Shown here in pieces: positions 49,657-57,176 of a stretch of DNA of 64,000 bases (positions are counted from its first letter, which is position 1; every line of letters starts with the position of its first letter). Position numbers and translations under genes: made by a program. This DNA is from Streptomyces sp. SUK 48 (GTDB taxonomy: Bacteria; Actinomycetota; Actinomycetes; Streptomycetales; Streptomycetaceae): assembly GCF_009650765.1 (NCBI RefSeq), contig NZ_CP045740.1, positions 1,054,001 to 1,118,000 on the forward strand, given 5' to 3'. The notes below the pieces were generated by a model. The model made no database searches. It saw only the letters and a program-made list of their open reading frames with translations, and had not been told where the DNA came from.

Positions 49657-51069
49657 ATGATCCGTCCGCTGTCCCTCCGCCGTCCCGCGCTCGTCGCGGC
49701 CGCCGCGCTCGGCGCGTTCACCCTCGGCACGCTGCCCGCAGCGGCCACGTCCTCCCCGGCGCAGATCACCACCTCGAAGACGAACGGCGTCGCTTACCTC
49801 AAGTCCCTCCAGGCGGCCGATGGTTCGTACGCCGGTTCCGGACTGTCCAACGAGTGGGCGTTCAGCGCGCTCGCCGCGGCCGGCACCGCCGCGGTGGACG
49901 TCACGCCCGGGGGCGACACCAGCAAGAACGCGAGATCCGTCTACCGGAATCTGCTCTCCACCACCGCCTGGCCGTCCTCCTCCCCCGTCGTCACCGACTA
50001 CGAGCGCGCCGTGCTGAACGCGTACGCCGCGGGCATCGATCCGGCCCGGGTGTCCGCCTCGCGGGATCTGATCGCCGACATCTACGGCTACTGGCAGACC
50101 TCGGAGACCGGTTACTTCGGCCCGTCGGCCAACTTCAACGGCACCGTCTTCGCCGCGCTCGCCCTGAACGGCGCGAAGACGCAGTCCGGGCAGGCGCGGA
50201 TACCGGGGGCGCTGCGTGACTCCGTCGTCGCCCGCATCCGGGCCAACCAGCACAACGACGGCGGCTGGAACTACGGCAAGGCGGAGGGGAATCCGAGCCA
50301 GCTCGCCGCCACCAGCGACATCGACATGACCGGCGCCGCGATGGCCGCGCTGTGCACGTCCGGGGTGCCCGGCACCGACAGCGGGATCGTCCGCGCCAAG
50401 GCGTTCCTGAAGAGCAAGCTGGTGGCGAACAGCGGTGCCTTCAACGCGATGTTCGGCGTGAACACCGACTCCAACGGCTGGGCGGTGTCCGGGCTGAACG
50501 CGTGCGGCATCAACCCGCAGACCGGTGACTTCCTCACCTCGGCCGGGAAGACCCCGGTGGACTTCCTGATCGCGCAGCAGTTCAATCCCGGCGGCGGCTT
50601 CAGGTACCAGCCGGGTGACGCCTCGCCGACGGCGTACTCCTCGATCGACGCCCTGCGCGCGGTGGCCGGCGGCGGCTTCACCGCGGCGCCGCCCGCGCCC
50701 ACGACGCCGGGTGCCCCGCAGTGGGTGGGCCAGGGCTCGTTCACCTCCGGTACGGCGACGAAGCTGGCGCTCAGCGTGGACGACGGGGCGGGCGGCCTGA
50801 AGGTGTGCTCCGTCGCGCTCACGCCGACCGGCACCACGACCACGCTGGGCGCGGTCCTCGACGCCGCCAAGAGCACGGCGACCCCGTCCGGCTGCGTCAC
50901 GGACATCACCCCGGCCTCCGGCTCCGGCACCGTCACCACCCTCAACGGCAAGGCGAACAGCGGCTCCAACACCTGGAAGGCCAGCATCGACGGCTCGGCC
51001 TTCGCCACCGCCACCCGCGACACGACCATCGGCGTGGGCGACACGATCGCGGTGCGCTGGGGGGCATGA
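49657..51069 (+). CDS. Secreted transcobalamin-like protein (alpha/alpha barrel plus DUF4430-like domain)
   Basis: 470 residues from ATG 49657 (AAGGAG upstream). Sec signal peptide (RRPALVAAAALGAFTLGTLP, cleavage after AAA near 30). Residues 35-350 are helical repeats with the prenyltransferase/squalene-cyclase-type units GVAYLKSLQAADGSYAG, GYWQTSETGYFGPSANFNGT, ANQHNDGGWNYG and FNPGGGFRYQ, i.e. an alpha/alpha barrel. After a Pro-rich hinge comes a C-terminal beta domain (about 365-470) with TLGAVLDAAKS, VTTLNG, NTWKASIDGSAFA and GVGDTIAVRWG, the pattern of DUF4430. The two-domain order equals that of intrinsic factor/transcobalamin, which hold B12 between barrel and beta domain. No anchor, so it is released. 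The cobalamin riboswitch upstream supports B12 binding; affinity is unproven. Confidence 0.8.
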   Translation: MIRPLSLRRPALVAAAALGAFTLGTLPAAATSSPAQITTSKTNGVAYLKSLQAADGSYAGSGLSNEWAFSALAAAGTAAVDVTPGGDTSKNARSVYRNLLSTTAWPSSSPVVTDYERAVLNAYAAGIDPARVSASRDLIADIYGYWQTSETGYFGPSANFNGTVFAALALNGAKTQSGQARIPGALRDSVVARIRANQHNDGGWNYGKAEGNPSQLAATSDIDMTGAAMAALCTSGVPGTDSGIVRAKAFLKSKLVANSGAFNAMFGVNTDSNGWAVSGLNACGINPQTGDFLTSAGKTPVDFLIAQQFNPGGGFRYQPGDASPTAYSSIDALRAVAGGGFTAAPPAPTTPGAPQWVGQGSFTSGTATKLALSVDDGAGGLKVCSVALTPTGTTTTLGAVLDAAKSTATPSGCVTDITPASGSGTVTTLNGKANSGSNTWKASIDGSAFATATRDTTIGVGDTIAVRWGA

Positions 51070-51083
51070 CAGGAGGTGCTTGA

Positions 51084-51108
51084 GGGGCGGGGCTCTGGGG
51101 GCGCGGGG
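51084..51108 (+). other. G-quadruplex-forming sequence downstream of the transcobalamin-like gene
   Basis: Four G runs (4, 4, 5 and 4 G) separated by 1, 4 and 3 bases, beginning 15 nt after the stop codon at 51069. It satisfies the usual G4 pattern on the coding strand, so it would also form in the mRNA. Confidence 0.6.
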
Positions 51109-51381
51109 CGGCTCGGCCGGGGGCGCTCGCCGCGGTGAGGGGCGGGCACTCGGAAGGGGGCACGCTGCGGGTCGTCAGGCGCGGGGCGCTCGCTGTGGGG
51201 GCCCGGCGCCAGGAGGCTCGCCGCCGGAGACGGGGGCTCGGCGGGGGGCTCGCCGCGGAAGGTCGGCGCGAGGGAGCCCGGTGCGGGGGCCTGGCGCCGG
51301 CCGGCGCCTCGGTTCGGCACGCGCCTCGGACCACTCGCCCCATACTCCGATGTCCTCGGCACACGGCGGCACTCGGCACCC

Positions 51382-51459
51382 GGCAGGCGGCAGGCGGCAG
51401 GCGGCAGGCGGCAGGCGGCAGGCGGCAGGCGGCAGGCGGCAGGCGGCAGGCGGCAGGCG
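51382..51459. repeat. Tandem array of a 7-bp unit (GGCAGGC), about 11 copies
   Basis: The word GGCAGGC repeats head to tail with no interruption for 78 bp. It is not inside an accepted gene. Such perfect short-unit arrays change length by slippage. Confidence 0.9.
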
Positions 51460-51646
51460 AGGATCAGCGCGGCAGGCCCGGCTCGCCATGCCCGGCGACG
51501 GGACGGCGATCCCCGCTCGGCATATGAGGCGCGGCATGCCCACCCTGCACCGGAGGTACGGCGCGTCGCGGCCCCGTCCCCGGTGTCCGGGCCGCCGGTG
51601 CCCGCTCGGCACGGCCTCAGGTGGGCCCCCGGCATAGGCTCAGCGC

Positions 51647-52567
51647 ATGCGGATCGTCTCCCTTCTCCCCGCCGCCACCGACATCGTCGCCGCGCTCGGT
51701 CTCTCCGCGAGCCTGGTCGGTCGTACGCACGAGTGCGACTGGCCGCCCCGGGAGGTGGCGGGGGTGCCGGTGGTGACCGGGGCGGAGCTGGACCAGGACG
51801 CGCTGAGCAGCCGGGAGATCTCCGATGCCGTCGGCGGGTCGGCGCACTCGGGGTCGTCGTTGTACACGCTGGACACCGAGGCTCTGGCGGCGCTGCGGCC
51901 CGATGTGGTGCTCACCCAGGACCTGTGCGCCGTGTGCGCGGTGTCGTACGAGCGGGTGAGCGGTGCCGTACGGCTGCTCGACGCGGACACCCGGGTGCTC
52001 AGCCTGGAACCGCATACCCTGGACGACGTACTGGACTGCCTGGTCACCGTCGGCGAACTGCTGGGCGTGCGCGAGCGCGCGCTGCGCCGCCGGGCCGAAC
52101 TCCAAGCCCGGCTGGACCGGTTGCGCGGCTCGGTCGCCGGGCGCGACCGGCCCCGCGTGGCGGCGATCGAATGGCTCGACCCGCTGTGGCCGGCCGGACA
52201 CTGGGTGCCGGAGCAGATCAGCGCCGCCGGGGGCGAACCGCTCCTCGCCGCGCCCGGCGAGCACACCGAGCCGGTGCCCTGGTCGGCGGTGCGCGCCGCA
52301 CGGCCGGACGTCCTGCTCGTCCTGCCATGCGGCTTCCCTCCCGAACGCACCCTGCGCGAGGCCGAGTTGCTCACCGCACTGCCGGGCTGGGCGGAGCTGC
52401 CCGCCGTACGGTCCGGCCGGGTCTGGGTGCTGGACGGGCCGTCGTACTACAACCGGCCGGGCCCGCGGGTGGTGCGCGGGGCGGAGGTGCTGGCCCATGT
52501 CCTGCACGGGGTGCGGGCCGGGGAGCCGGTCGCACCGACCGAGGCGCGCCCGTTCCCCGGCCGGTGA
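51647..52567 (+). CDS. BtuF-like cobalamin-binding protein (no signal peptide)
   Basis: 306 residues. The class III periplasmic-binding-protein fold is recognisable: [60 protein letters not shown] and a C-terminal [20 protein letters not shown]. These are features of the actinobacterial cobalamin-binding group related to BtuF. It starts directly with the first strand, without signal peptide or lipobox, so it appears cytoplasmic unless exported another way; the CxxC (LCAVC) is typical of this branch. It follows the transcobalamin-like gene on the same strand after a 577-bp gap. No BtuC or BtuD partner is nearby, so it may handle B12 inside the cell or be a stand-alone binder. Confidence 0.75.
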   Translation: MRIVSLLPAATDIVAALGLSASLVGRTHECDWPPREVAGVPVVTGAELDQDALSSREISDAVGGSAHSGSSLYTLDTEALAALRPDVVLTQDLCAVCAVSYERVSGAVRLLDADTRVLSLEPHTLDDVLDCLVTVGELLGVRERALRRRAELQARLDRLRGSVAGRDRPRVAAIEWLDPLWPAGHWVPEQISAAGGEPLLAAPGEHTEPVPWSAVRAARPDVLLVLPCGFPPERTLREAELLTALPGWAELPAVRSGRVWVLDGPSYYNRPGPRVVRGAEVLAHVLHGVRAGEPVAPTEARPFPGR

Positions 52568-52580
52568 GGAACGGGCCGGA

Positions 52581-53069
52581 TCAGAAAGCGGTCCAGGTGA
52601 ACGCCACGGTGTCCCCGGCGTTCAGCTTGAACTGGCAGCCGCCCACCGGGGTGGGCGTGCCGTTGACGGAGATGTTCCAGTAGGCGGAGGCGCCGCCGCT
52701 GACGTTCTTGACGGTGTCGACGGAGTAGTCGTCGAACGACGCGTACCAGGTGCCGTCCCAGGTGAAGTGCCGCCGGTGAGCGGCGTCGTCGAGGGCCGCG
52801 GTGGGCGTCGGCACGGCGGTGGGGTTCGCGCCGCCGTTGGTGCCGTCGCAGTGGTGCGTGCCGCCGGTCGCGGTGGTGACGTCGTGGCCCCGGGTTCTGA
52901 TCTTCCCCTTGAAGAGGAGCCCGTCCGGCCCCTGGACGGTGAGCGTGACTGCGACCGGGGCGTTCGTGCCCGGTGTGCTCTGGGCGTGGGCGGTGGCCGG
53001 CACGGCGACGAGGGCCGTGCCGAGGGCGGTCGCGGTGATCAGGGTGCGGCGTGCGAGGGTGGCGGGCAA
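52581..53069 (-). CDS. Small secreted DUF4430-domain protein, B12-regulated
   Basis: 162 residues from TTG 53069; AGGAAGG sits 8 nt upstream, and upstream residues are not protein-like. Signal peptide (RRTLITATALGTALVAVPAT, AHA cleavage), then one DUF4430 domain: VTLTVQGPDGLLFKGKIRTR, SVDTVKNVSGGASAYWNISV, NGTPTPVGGCQFKLNAGDTV and FTWTAF end. This is the isolated beta domain that in transcobalamin-type proteins caps the ligand. A cobalamin riboswitch lies in its leader. It probably works with the barrel proteins of this region in B12 binding; that is inference. Confidence 0.8.
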   Translation of the reverse strand: MPATLARRTLITATALGTALVAVPATAHAQSTPGTNAPVAVTLTVQGPDGLLFKGKIRTRGHDVTTATGGTHHCDGTNGGANPTAVPTPTAALDDAAHRRHFTWDGTWYASFDDYSVDTVKNVSGGASAYWNISVNGTPTPVGGCQFKLNAGDTVAFTWTAF

Positions 53070-53224
53070 GAGCTGAGCCTTCCTGGGCGGGCGGCCCGCG
53101 GCCTCGGCGCCGGGCGAGCGGGGCGCACCGGCGCGGCGCCGCTCACCCCCGCTCGCGCGGGCCGGTGGTCGGGCCGGGCCCGGTGCTCCGGGCATGGCTC
53201 TCGGCTTCGCGCTGCGGACCATGA

Positions 53225-53325
53225 CAGTGGGAAGCGGTACCAGCACGTGCCGGGTAGCCCGACTCGCGGCCCACGGCCGCACACGGTTGCAGGTCAGCGC
53301 CGGATTCCCACCGGCTTCCCCCGGT
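53225..53325 (-). promoter_or_regulatory. Cobalamin riboswitch upstream of the DUF4430 gene
   Basis: Minus strand: GGGGGAAGCCGGTGGGAATC, CGGCGCTGACCTGCAACCGT, then CCGCGAGTCGGGCTACCCGG. All conserved positions of the short cobalamin aptamer are present. About 155 nt of leader remain before TTG 53069. The 53070-53421 interval holds no gene. Confidence 0.92.
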
Positions 53326-53421
53326 CACGCACGTATGCGGTTGTTGTGCGAACGGTGTTCATTCTAGGGGCAGTTGGTGAAGACGGGCCAGAACTCGGGC
53401 CGAGTTCCCGGTCCGTGATCC

Positions 53422-53775
53422 TCAGGGTTTCGCGACCTGACCGGGCGGTGTGAAGGCGTACAGCCCGAGGATCTCCGGCAGCGGTGCCACGCCCGGCCCG
53501 CCGGCCCGTACCCAGGTGATGACGTCCTCGGTCGCCTCCGGGTCGTTGACGAGCCCCAGCCAGACCGGGCGGCCGCCGGCGGCCCGGCCGGCGGTGGAGG
53601 GCTGGACGACGATGACGTTGGCCTGGTCGCACACGTCGAGGCAGTCGGAGATCCGCGCGGGCACCTCCGCCTTCAGCCGGGCGGTCTGCGCCGCGTGGTC
53701 GACGCCGGTCACCTTCGGGGTGCCGCAGCAGCAGTCACGGCACACGACGACACGGCACGGGACCGATCCGGCCAC
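53422..53775 (-). CDS. Thioredoxin-like [2Fe-2S] ferredoxin domain protein
   Basis: 117 residues. It starts with a strand followed by CRDCCCGTPKVTGVD and then DCLDVCDQANVIVVQPS. The four-Cys pattern (C-x-x-C...C-x3-C) and the CDQANVIVV strand match the small thioredoxin-like 2Fe-2S ferredoxins often annotated as (2Fe-2S) ferredoxin domain proteins and found near cobalamin genes in actinobacteria. Role unknown; redox service to cobalamin chemistry is a guess based on neighbourhood. It lies upstream of, and on the same strand as, the DUF4430 riboswitch. Confidence 0.75.
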   Translation of the reverse strand: MAGSVPCRVVVCRDCCCGTPKVTGVDHAAQTARLKAEVPARISDCLDVCDQANVIVVQPSTAGRAAGGRPVWLGLVNDPEATEDVITWVRAGGPGVAPLPEILGLYAFTPPGQVAKP

Positions 53776-53817
53776 TTCTTACCCCCGGACTTCCGGCTCG
53801 ACTTGACGATCATCATC

Positions 53818-54651
53818 TCATCGGCCGACACGGGGTGACCATCCCGGCGGCCCGAACACGTATCCGACCCGGTCCCGCCACCGCACCGCCGCCCGGACGT
53901 CGCGCCAGGCCGCCGCGTACTCGTGGAAGGCCACCCGGACCAGGTTGTGCGTGCCGATGTTCTTCGTCAGCCCGTACACCACCCGCTCCCCCTCCGGCTC
54001 GAACGTGCGGAACAGCCGGTCCCAGACGATGAGGATGCCGCCGTAATTGCGATCCAGGTACACCTGGTTGGAGCCGTGGTGGACCCGGTGGTGCGAGGGC
54101 GTGTTGAAGAACCACTCCACCGGGCGCCACAGCCGGTCCACCCGCTCGGTGTGCAGGAAGAACTGGTAGACGAGGCTGACGGCCTGCTCGACCAGGATCA
54201 TCCACGGCGGCACGCCGAGCAGCGCCAGCGGCAGCCAGAAGGGCAGGCCGGTCATCGGCGTCCAGGTCTGGCGCAGCGCGGTGGACAGGTTGTAGCGCAG
54301 GCTGGAGTGGTGCACCACATGGCTCGCCCACAGCACCCGCACCCGGTGATGGGCCCGGTGGTAGGCGTAGTAGGCCAGGTCGTCGCCGAAGAACAGCAGC
54401 AGCCAGGTCCAGCCGGAGGACGGCGACAGATGCCAGGGGACGGCGGTGTACGCGGCGGCGTAGACGACGATCGTCGCGACCTTCCACGGCACCGCGATGA
54501 CCTGGCTGCCCGCGCCCATGGACATGCTGGTGACGGTGTCGCGCAGCTCGTAGCCGCGCTCGTCGTCGTCCGGCAGGAAGCGGTACGACAGCGCCTCCAC
54601 GACGACCAGCAGCACGAACGCCGGGATCGCGTAGATCACGGTGGGGATCAT
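53818..54651 (-). CDS. Sterol desaturase / fatty-acid hydroxylase family membrane enzyme
   Basis: 277 residues with several transmembrane helices and the di-iron histidine clusters of the family: YYAYHRAHHRVR, WASHVVHHSS and NTPSHHRVHHG. These enzymes hydroxylate or desaturate lipid substrates using O2 and a di-iron centre. ATG 54651 overlaps the stop of the GntR regulator gene (4 nt), so the two are one transcript and the enzyme is probably controlled by that regulator. Actual substrate unknown. Confidence 0.88.
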   Translation of the reverse strand: MIPTVIYAIPAFVLLVVVEALSYRFLPDDDERGYELRDTVTSMSMGAGSQVIAVPWKVATIVVYAAAYTAVPWHLSPSSGWTWLLLFFGDDLAYYAYHRAHHRVRVLWASHVVHHSSLRYNLSTALRQTWTPMTGLPFWLPLALLGVPPWMILVEQAVSLVYQFFLHTERVDRLWRPVEWFFNTPSHHRVHHGSNQVYLDRNYGGILIVWDRLFRTFEPEGERVVYGLTKNIGTHNLVRVAFHEYAAAWRDVRAAVRWRDRVGYVFGPPGWSPRVGR

Positions 54652-55370
54652 CGGCCGGCCCCCCTGCGGGTGCGCGGCGCGGCGGGCACGCTGCGGGTCA
54701 GCAGCTCGCGGGCCAGCCGCTCGGCCGCGCCGGCCTCGCGGGCCTGGATGTGACCGGCGAGGCGCCGGTGGGCCTCCACGTCCAGGATCTCGCCCGCGCC
54801 GAGGTCGGCGGGCACGTCGGCGACCGGGATCAGGCCGTCGACCAGACTGTTGAAGGCCAGCAGGTAGGCGATGTTCCCGGAGCCCTCCACGATCAGCCGC
54901 CACCAGGCGATGTAGGTCCCGTCCAGCTCCGTCAGATCGGGCCCGGCCTGCGCGTGCGCCTCGACGGCCGCGGCGATCTCGGCGGCGGCCCGCGCGGAGC
55001 AGCGCAGCGCGCACAGCCGGGCGGCGTCCGCGCCGACGCAGGCCCGCATCTCCAGGGCGTCGCGGGCGATGTCCTGCACGCTCGGGCCGCTGTCGGCGGC
55101 GGCGATGCCCACGGCGAGTTCCAGACCGGCGGTGCGCCGCCAGTCCAGCACCTGGGTGCGGCCGCCATGGCTGACCTCGACCAGCCGGGCCTGCTGGAGA
55201 CGCTTGACGGCCTCCCGTACGGCGTGCCGGTTCACCCCGAACTCGGCCGCCAGTTCCCGCTCGGCGGTGAGCGCGCCGCCCGCCGGCAGCGCCCCGCCGA
55301 GAATCCTGTCGCGCAACAGGGCGAAGAGCTGGTCCGAGACCGCCTCGCGCCGTATGTGTCCCTCGGTCAT
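54648..55370 (-). CDS. FadR-subfamily GntR transcriptional regulator
   Basis: 240 residues from ATG 55370. N-terminal winged HTH: VSDQLFALLRDRILGGALPA, LTAERELAAEFGVNRHAVRE, AVKRLQQARLVEVSHGGRTQ. The C-terminal all-helical FCD-like ligand domain contains RACVGADAARLCALRCS and VEGSGNIAYLLAFNSLVDGL. FadR-type regulators sense fatty-acyl or small organic acids. A perfect palindrome with the FadR-type TGGT-N3-ACCA core lies just upstream of its start, implying autoregulation of the regulator-desaturase pair. Confidence 0.88.
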   Translation of the reverse strand: MTEGHIRREAVSDQLFALLRDRILGGALPAGGALTAERELAAEFGVNRHAVREAVKRLQQARLVEVSHGGRTQVLDWRRTAGLELAVGIAAADSGPSVQDIARDALEMRACVGADAARLCALRCSARAAAEIAAAVEAHAQAGPDLTELDGTYIAWWRLIVEGSGNIAYLLAFNSLVDGLIPVADVPADLGAGEILDVEAHRRLAGHIQAREAGAAERLARELLTRSVPAAPRTRRGAGR

Positions 55371-55404
55371 GGCGATCAGGGTGGACGCGGTTCGTACAGT
55401 GGTC

Positions 55405-55421
55405 AACTGGTTGGACCAGTT
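55405..55421. promoter_or_regulatory. FadR/GntR-type operator palindrome
   Basis: AACTGGT-TGG-ACCAGTT is a perfect 7-bp inverted repeat with the TGGT-N3-ACCA core known for this regulator subfamily, 35 bp upstream of the regulator start. It is the only such site noticed in the divergent gap 55371-55587, so the ferredoxin-P450 genes on the other side may also respond. Confidence 0.75.
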
Positions 55422-55587
55422 TTTCTTCCCGGACCCGGGAGGATGTCGGCGTTCGTCCGGGTACGTCAAGCGGCGCTCTTGCGCGGGGCGTTGGTGCGCC
55501 GCTCCCGGCCGCCGCCCCGGGTGGCCGTGCGCGCGACCCGGTCTCGCCCCATGCTGGACGTGAGGGGGCGGTACGGCGGAGGAGGAA

Positions 55588-55806
55588 GTGGTTGCGATGC
55601 AGACCGTTGTCGACCTCACGCGCTGCCAGGGCTACGCGCAGTGCGTGTTCCTCGCGCCGGACGTGTTCCGGCTGCACGGCGAGGAAGGGCTGCTGTACGC
55701 CCCGGCCGTTCCCGACGATCAGGTCGAACGGGTGCGCCAGGCCGCGGCGGCCTGCCCGGTGCAGGCCATTCTCCTCGGGGAAGAGGTGAGCGGCGGTGCC
55801 CGATGA
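55588..55806 (+). CDS. Small [3Fe-4S]-type ferredoxin for P450
   Basis: 72 residues from GTG 55588 (GGAGGAGG upstream; ATG 55597 is the other option). Cys pattern CQGYAQC...AACPVQAI: three ligand cysteines with a Gly/Tyr where a fourth would be, as in the 3Fe-4S ferredoxins that feed bacterial P450s. The acidic surface and the APDVFRLHGEEG segment are typical. It is followed with an 11-nt overlap by a ferredoxin reductase gene and then a P450 gene, forming a complete electron-transfer set. Confidence 0.88.
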   Translation: MVAMQTVVDLTRCQGYAQCVFLAPDVFRLHGEEGLLYAPAVPDDQVERVRQAAAACPVQAILLGEEVSGGAR

Positions 55807-57151
55807 CCTCACGGACGGCCGGATCGTCGTCGTGGGCGCCTCGCTGGCCGGCCTGCGGGCCGCGGAGGCGCTGCGCGAGCAGGGTTTCACCGGCTCCCTG
55901 ACCGTGGTCGGGGACGAGCCCCATCCGCCGTACGACCGCCCGCCGCTCTCCAAGCAGGTGCTGCTGGGCGTCGCGCCCGCCGACTCCACCGGGCTGCCGA
56001 TGCGCCTGGACCCCAAGGCGGAGTGGGTGCTCGGCGTGCGGGCCACCGGCCTGGACCCGCTGGGCAAGCGGGTGCTGCTCGACAACGGGGACTCCTTGCC
56101 GTACGACCGGGTGCTGATCGCCACCGGGACCCGCGCCCGGCCCTGGCCGAACCCGGCGGAGGCCGCGCTGGACGGCGTGTTCACCGTGCGCACCCGCGAG
56201 GACGCGGCGGGGCTCGCGGCGGCGCTGGACGCGGGGCCGCGGCGGGTGCTGGTGATCGGCGGCGGGTTCACCGGCTCGGAGATCGCCTCCGCCTGCCGGG
56301 AGCGCGGCCTGGAGGTCACGGTCACCGAGCGCGGCCCGGCGCCCCTGGTCGGCGCGCTCGGCGGCACCCTGTCCAAGCTCGCGGCCGTGATGCAGCGCAA
56401 CCACGGCGTGGATCTGCGCACCGGGGTCACGGTGACCAGGCTGCTCGGCGAGAAGACCTTCACCGGCGTGGAGCTGTCCGACGGCAACCAGGTGGACGCG
56501 GACGTGTGCGTGGTGGCGCTCGGCGCGGTGCGCAACGTGGAGTGGCTGGCGGACTCCGGACTCGCGGCGGGCCCGCGCGGGCTGGCCTGCGACGCGGGAT
56601 GCCGGGCCTTCGACATGTACGGCATCGTCACCGACGACGTCTTCGTGGCCGGTGACGTCTCCCGCTTCCCGCACCCGCTCTTCGGCTACCAGCTGCTGTC
56701 CCTGGAGCACTGGGGCAACGCGGTCACCCAGGCCGAGGTGGCCGCCCACAACATGGTCAGCCCCGGGCCGATGCGGCGCCCGCACCTGGCCCTGCCGACG
56801 TTCTGGTCGACGCAGTTCGGGCTCAACATCAAGTCGGTGGGGGTGCCCACCTACTCCGACCACGTGGTCATCGCGCAGGGCTCCCTGGAGGCGCGCCGGC
56901 TCGCCATGGTCTACGGCTACCGGGGGCGGGTCACCGCCGCGGTCACCGTCGACATGGCCAAGTCGCTCGACTACTACCAGCACCTGATCGAGACCGGTGC
57001 GCCGTTCCCGCCCCCGCCGGGCGCCGCCGACCGGGCCATCGCGGCCGAGATCCCGATCCCGTCCGACGTACCGGACCCGTCGGTGCTCTCCCACGGCCCG
57101 ACGGTCGCACTGACCGGCTATCTGCCGGACCGCCGGCTGACGGTCGTATAG
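55796..57151 (+). CDS. FAD-dependent ferredoxin reductase
   Basis: 451 residues from GTG 55796, which overlaps the ferredoxin gene. N-terminal FAD fold VVVGASLAGLRAAEALREQG, the family motif PYDRPPLSKQ, a second dinucleotide fold VLVIGGGFTGSEIASACRER for NADH, and VFVAGDVSRFPHP binding FAD. This is the rubredoxin/putidaredoxin-reductase-like class that passes electrons from NAD(P)H to small ferredoxins. Size and motifs are complete. Confidence 0.92.
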   Translation: MPDDLTDGRIVVVGASLAGLRAAEALREQGFTGSLTVVGDEPHPPYDRPPLSKQVLLGVAPADSTGLPMRLDPKAEWVLGVRATGLDPLGKRVLLDNGDSLPYDRVLIATGTRARPWPNPAEAALDGVFTVRTREDAAGLAAALDAGPRRVLVIGGGFTGSEIASACRERGLEVTVTERGPAPLVGALGGTLSKLAAVMQRNHGVDLRTGVTVTRLLGEKTFTGVELSDGNQVDADVCVVALGAVRNVEWLADSGLAAGPRGLACDAGCRAFDMYGIVTDDVFVAGDVSRFPHPLFGYQLLSLEHWGNAVTQAEVAAHNMVSPGPMRRPHLALPTFWSTQFGLNIKSVGVPTYSDHVVIAQGSLEARRLAMVYGYRGRVTAAVTVDMAKSLDYYQHLIETGAPFPPPPGAADRAIAAEIPIPSDVPDPSVLSHGPTVALTGYLPDRRLTVV

Positions 57152-57176
57152 CCCGCCCCCGATGCGAGGAGCCGAC

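Larger units (their letters stand above)
51070..51646. other. 577-bp non-coding, G-rich low-complexity region
   Basis: Frames here are Gly/Arg- or Pro/Ala-rich with no ribosome sites or domains. The region holds a G-quadruplex-like block right after the upstream stop and a 7-bp tandem array; other GGGGGCTCG-type words recur. No promoter element for the following gene is recognisable except possibly CATAGGCT near 51632. Confidence 0.6.

Noticed and set aside
51135..51612. Frames across the GGCAGGC array encoding repetitive peptides on both strands
   Set aside because: They are translations of the DNA repeat; starts lack ribosome sites. The array is also not a CRISPR, as there are no spacers.
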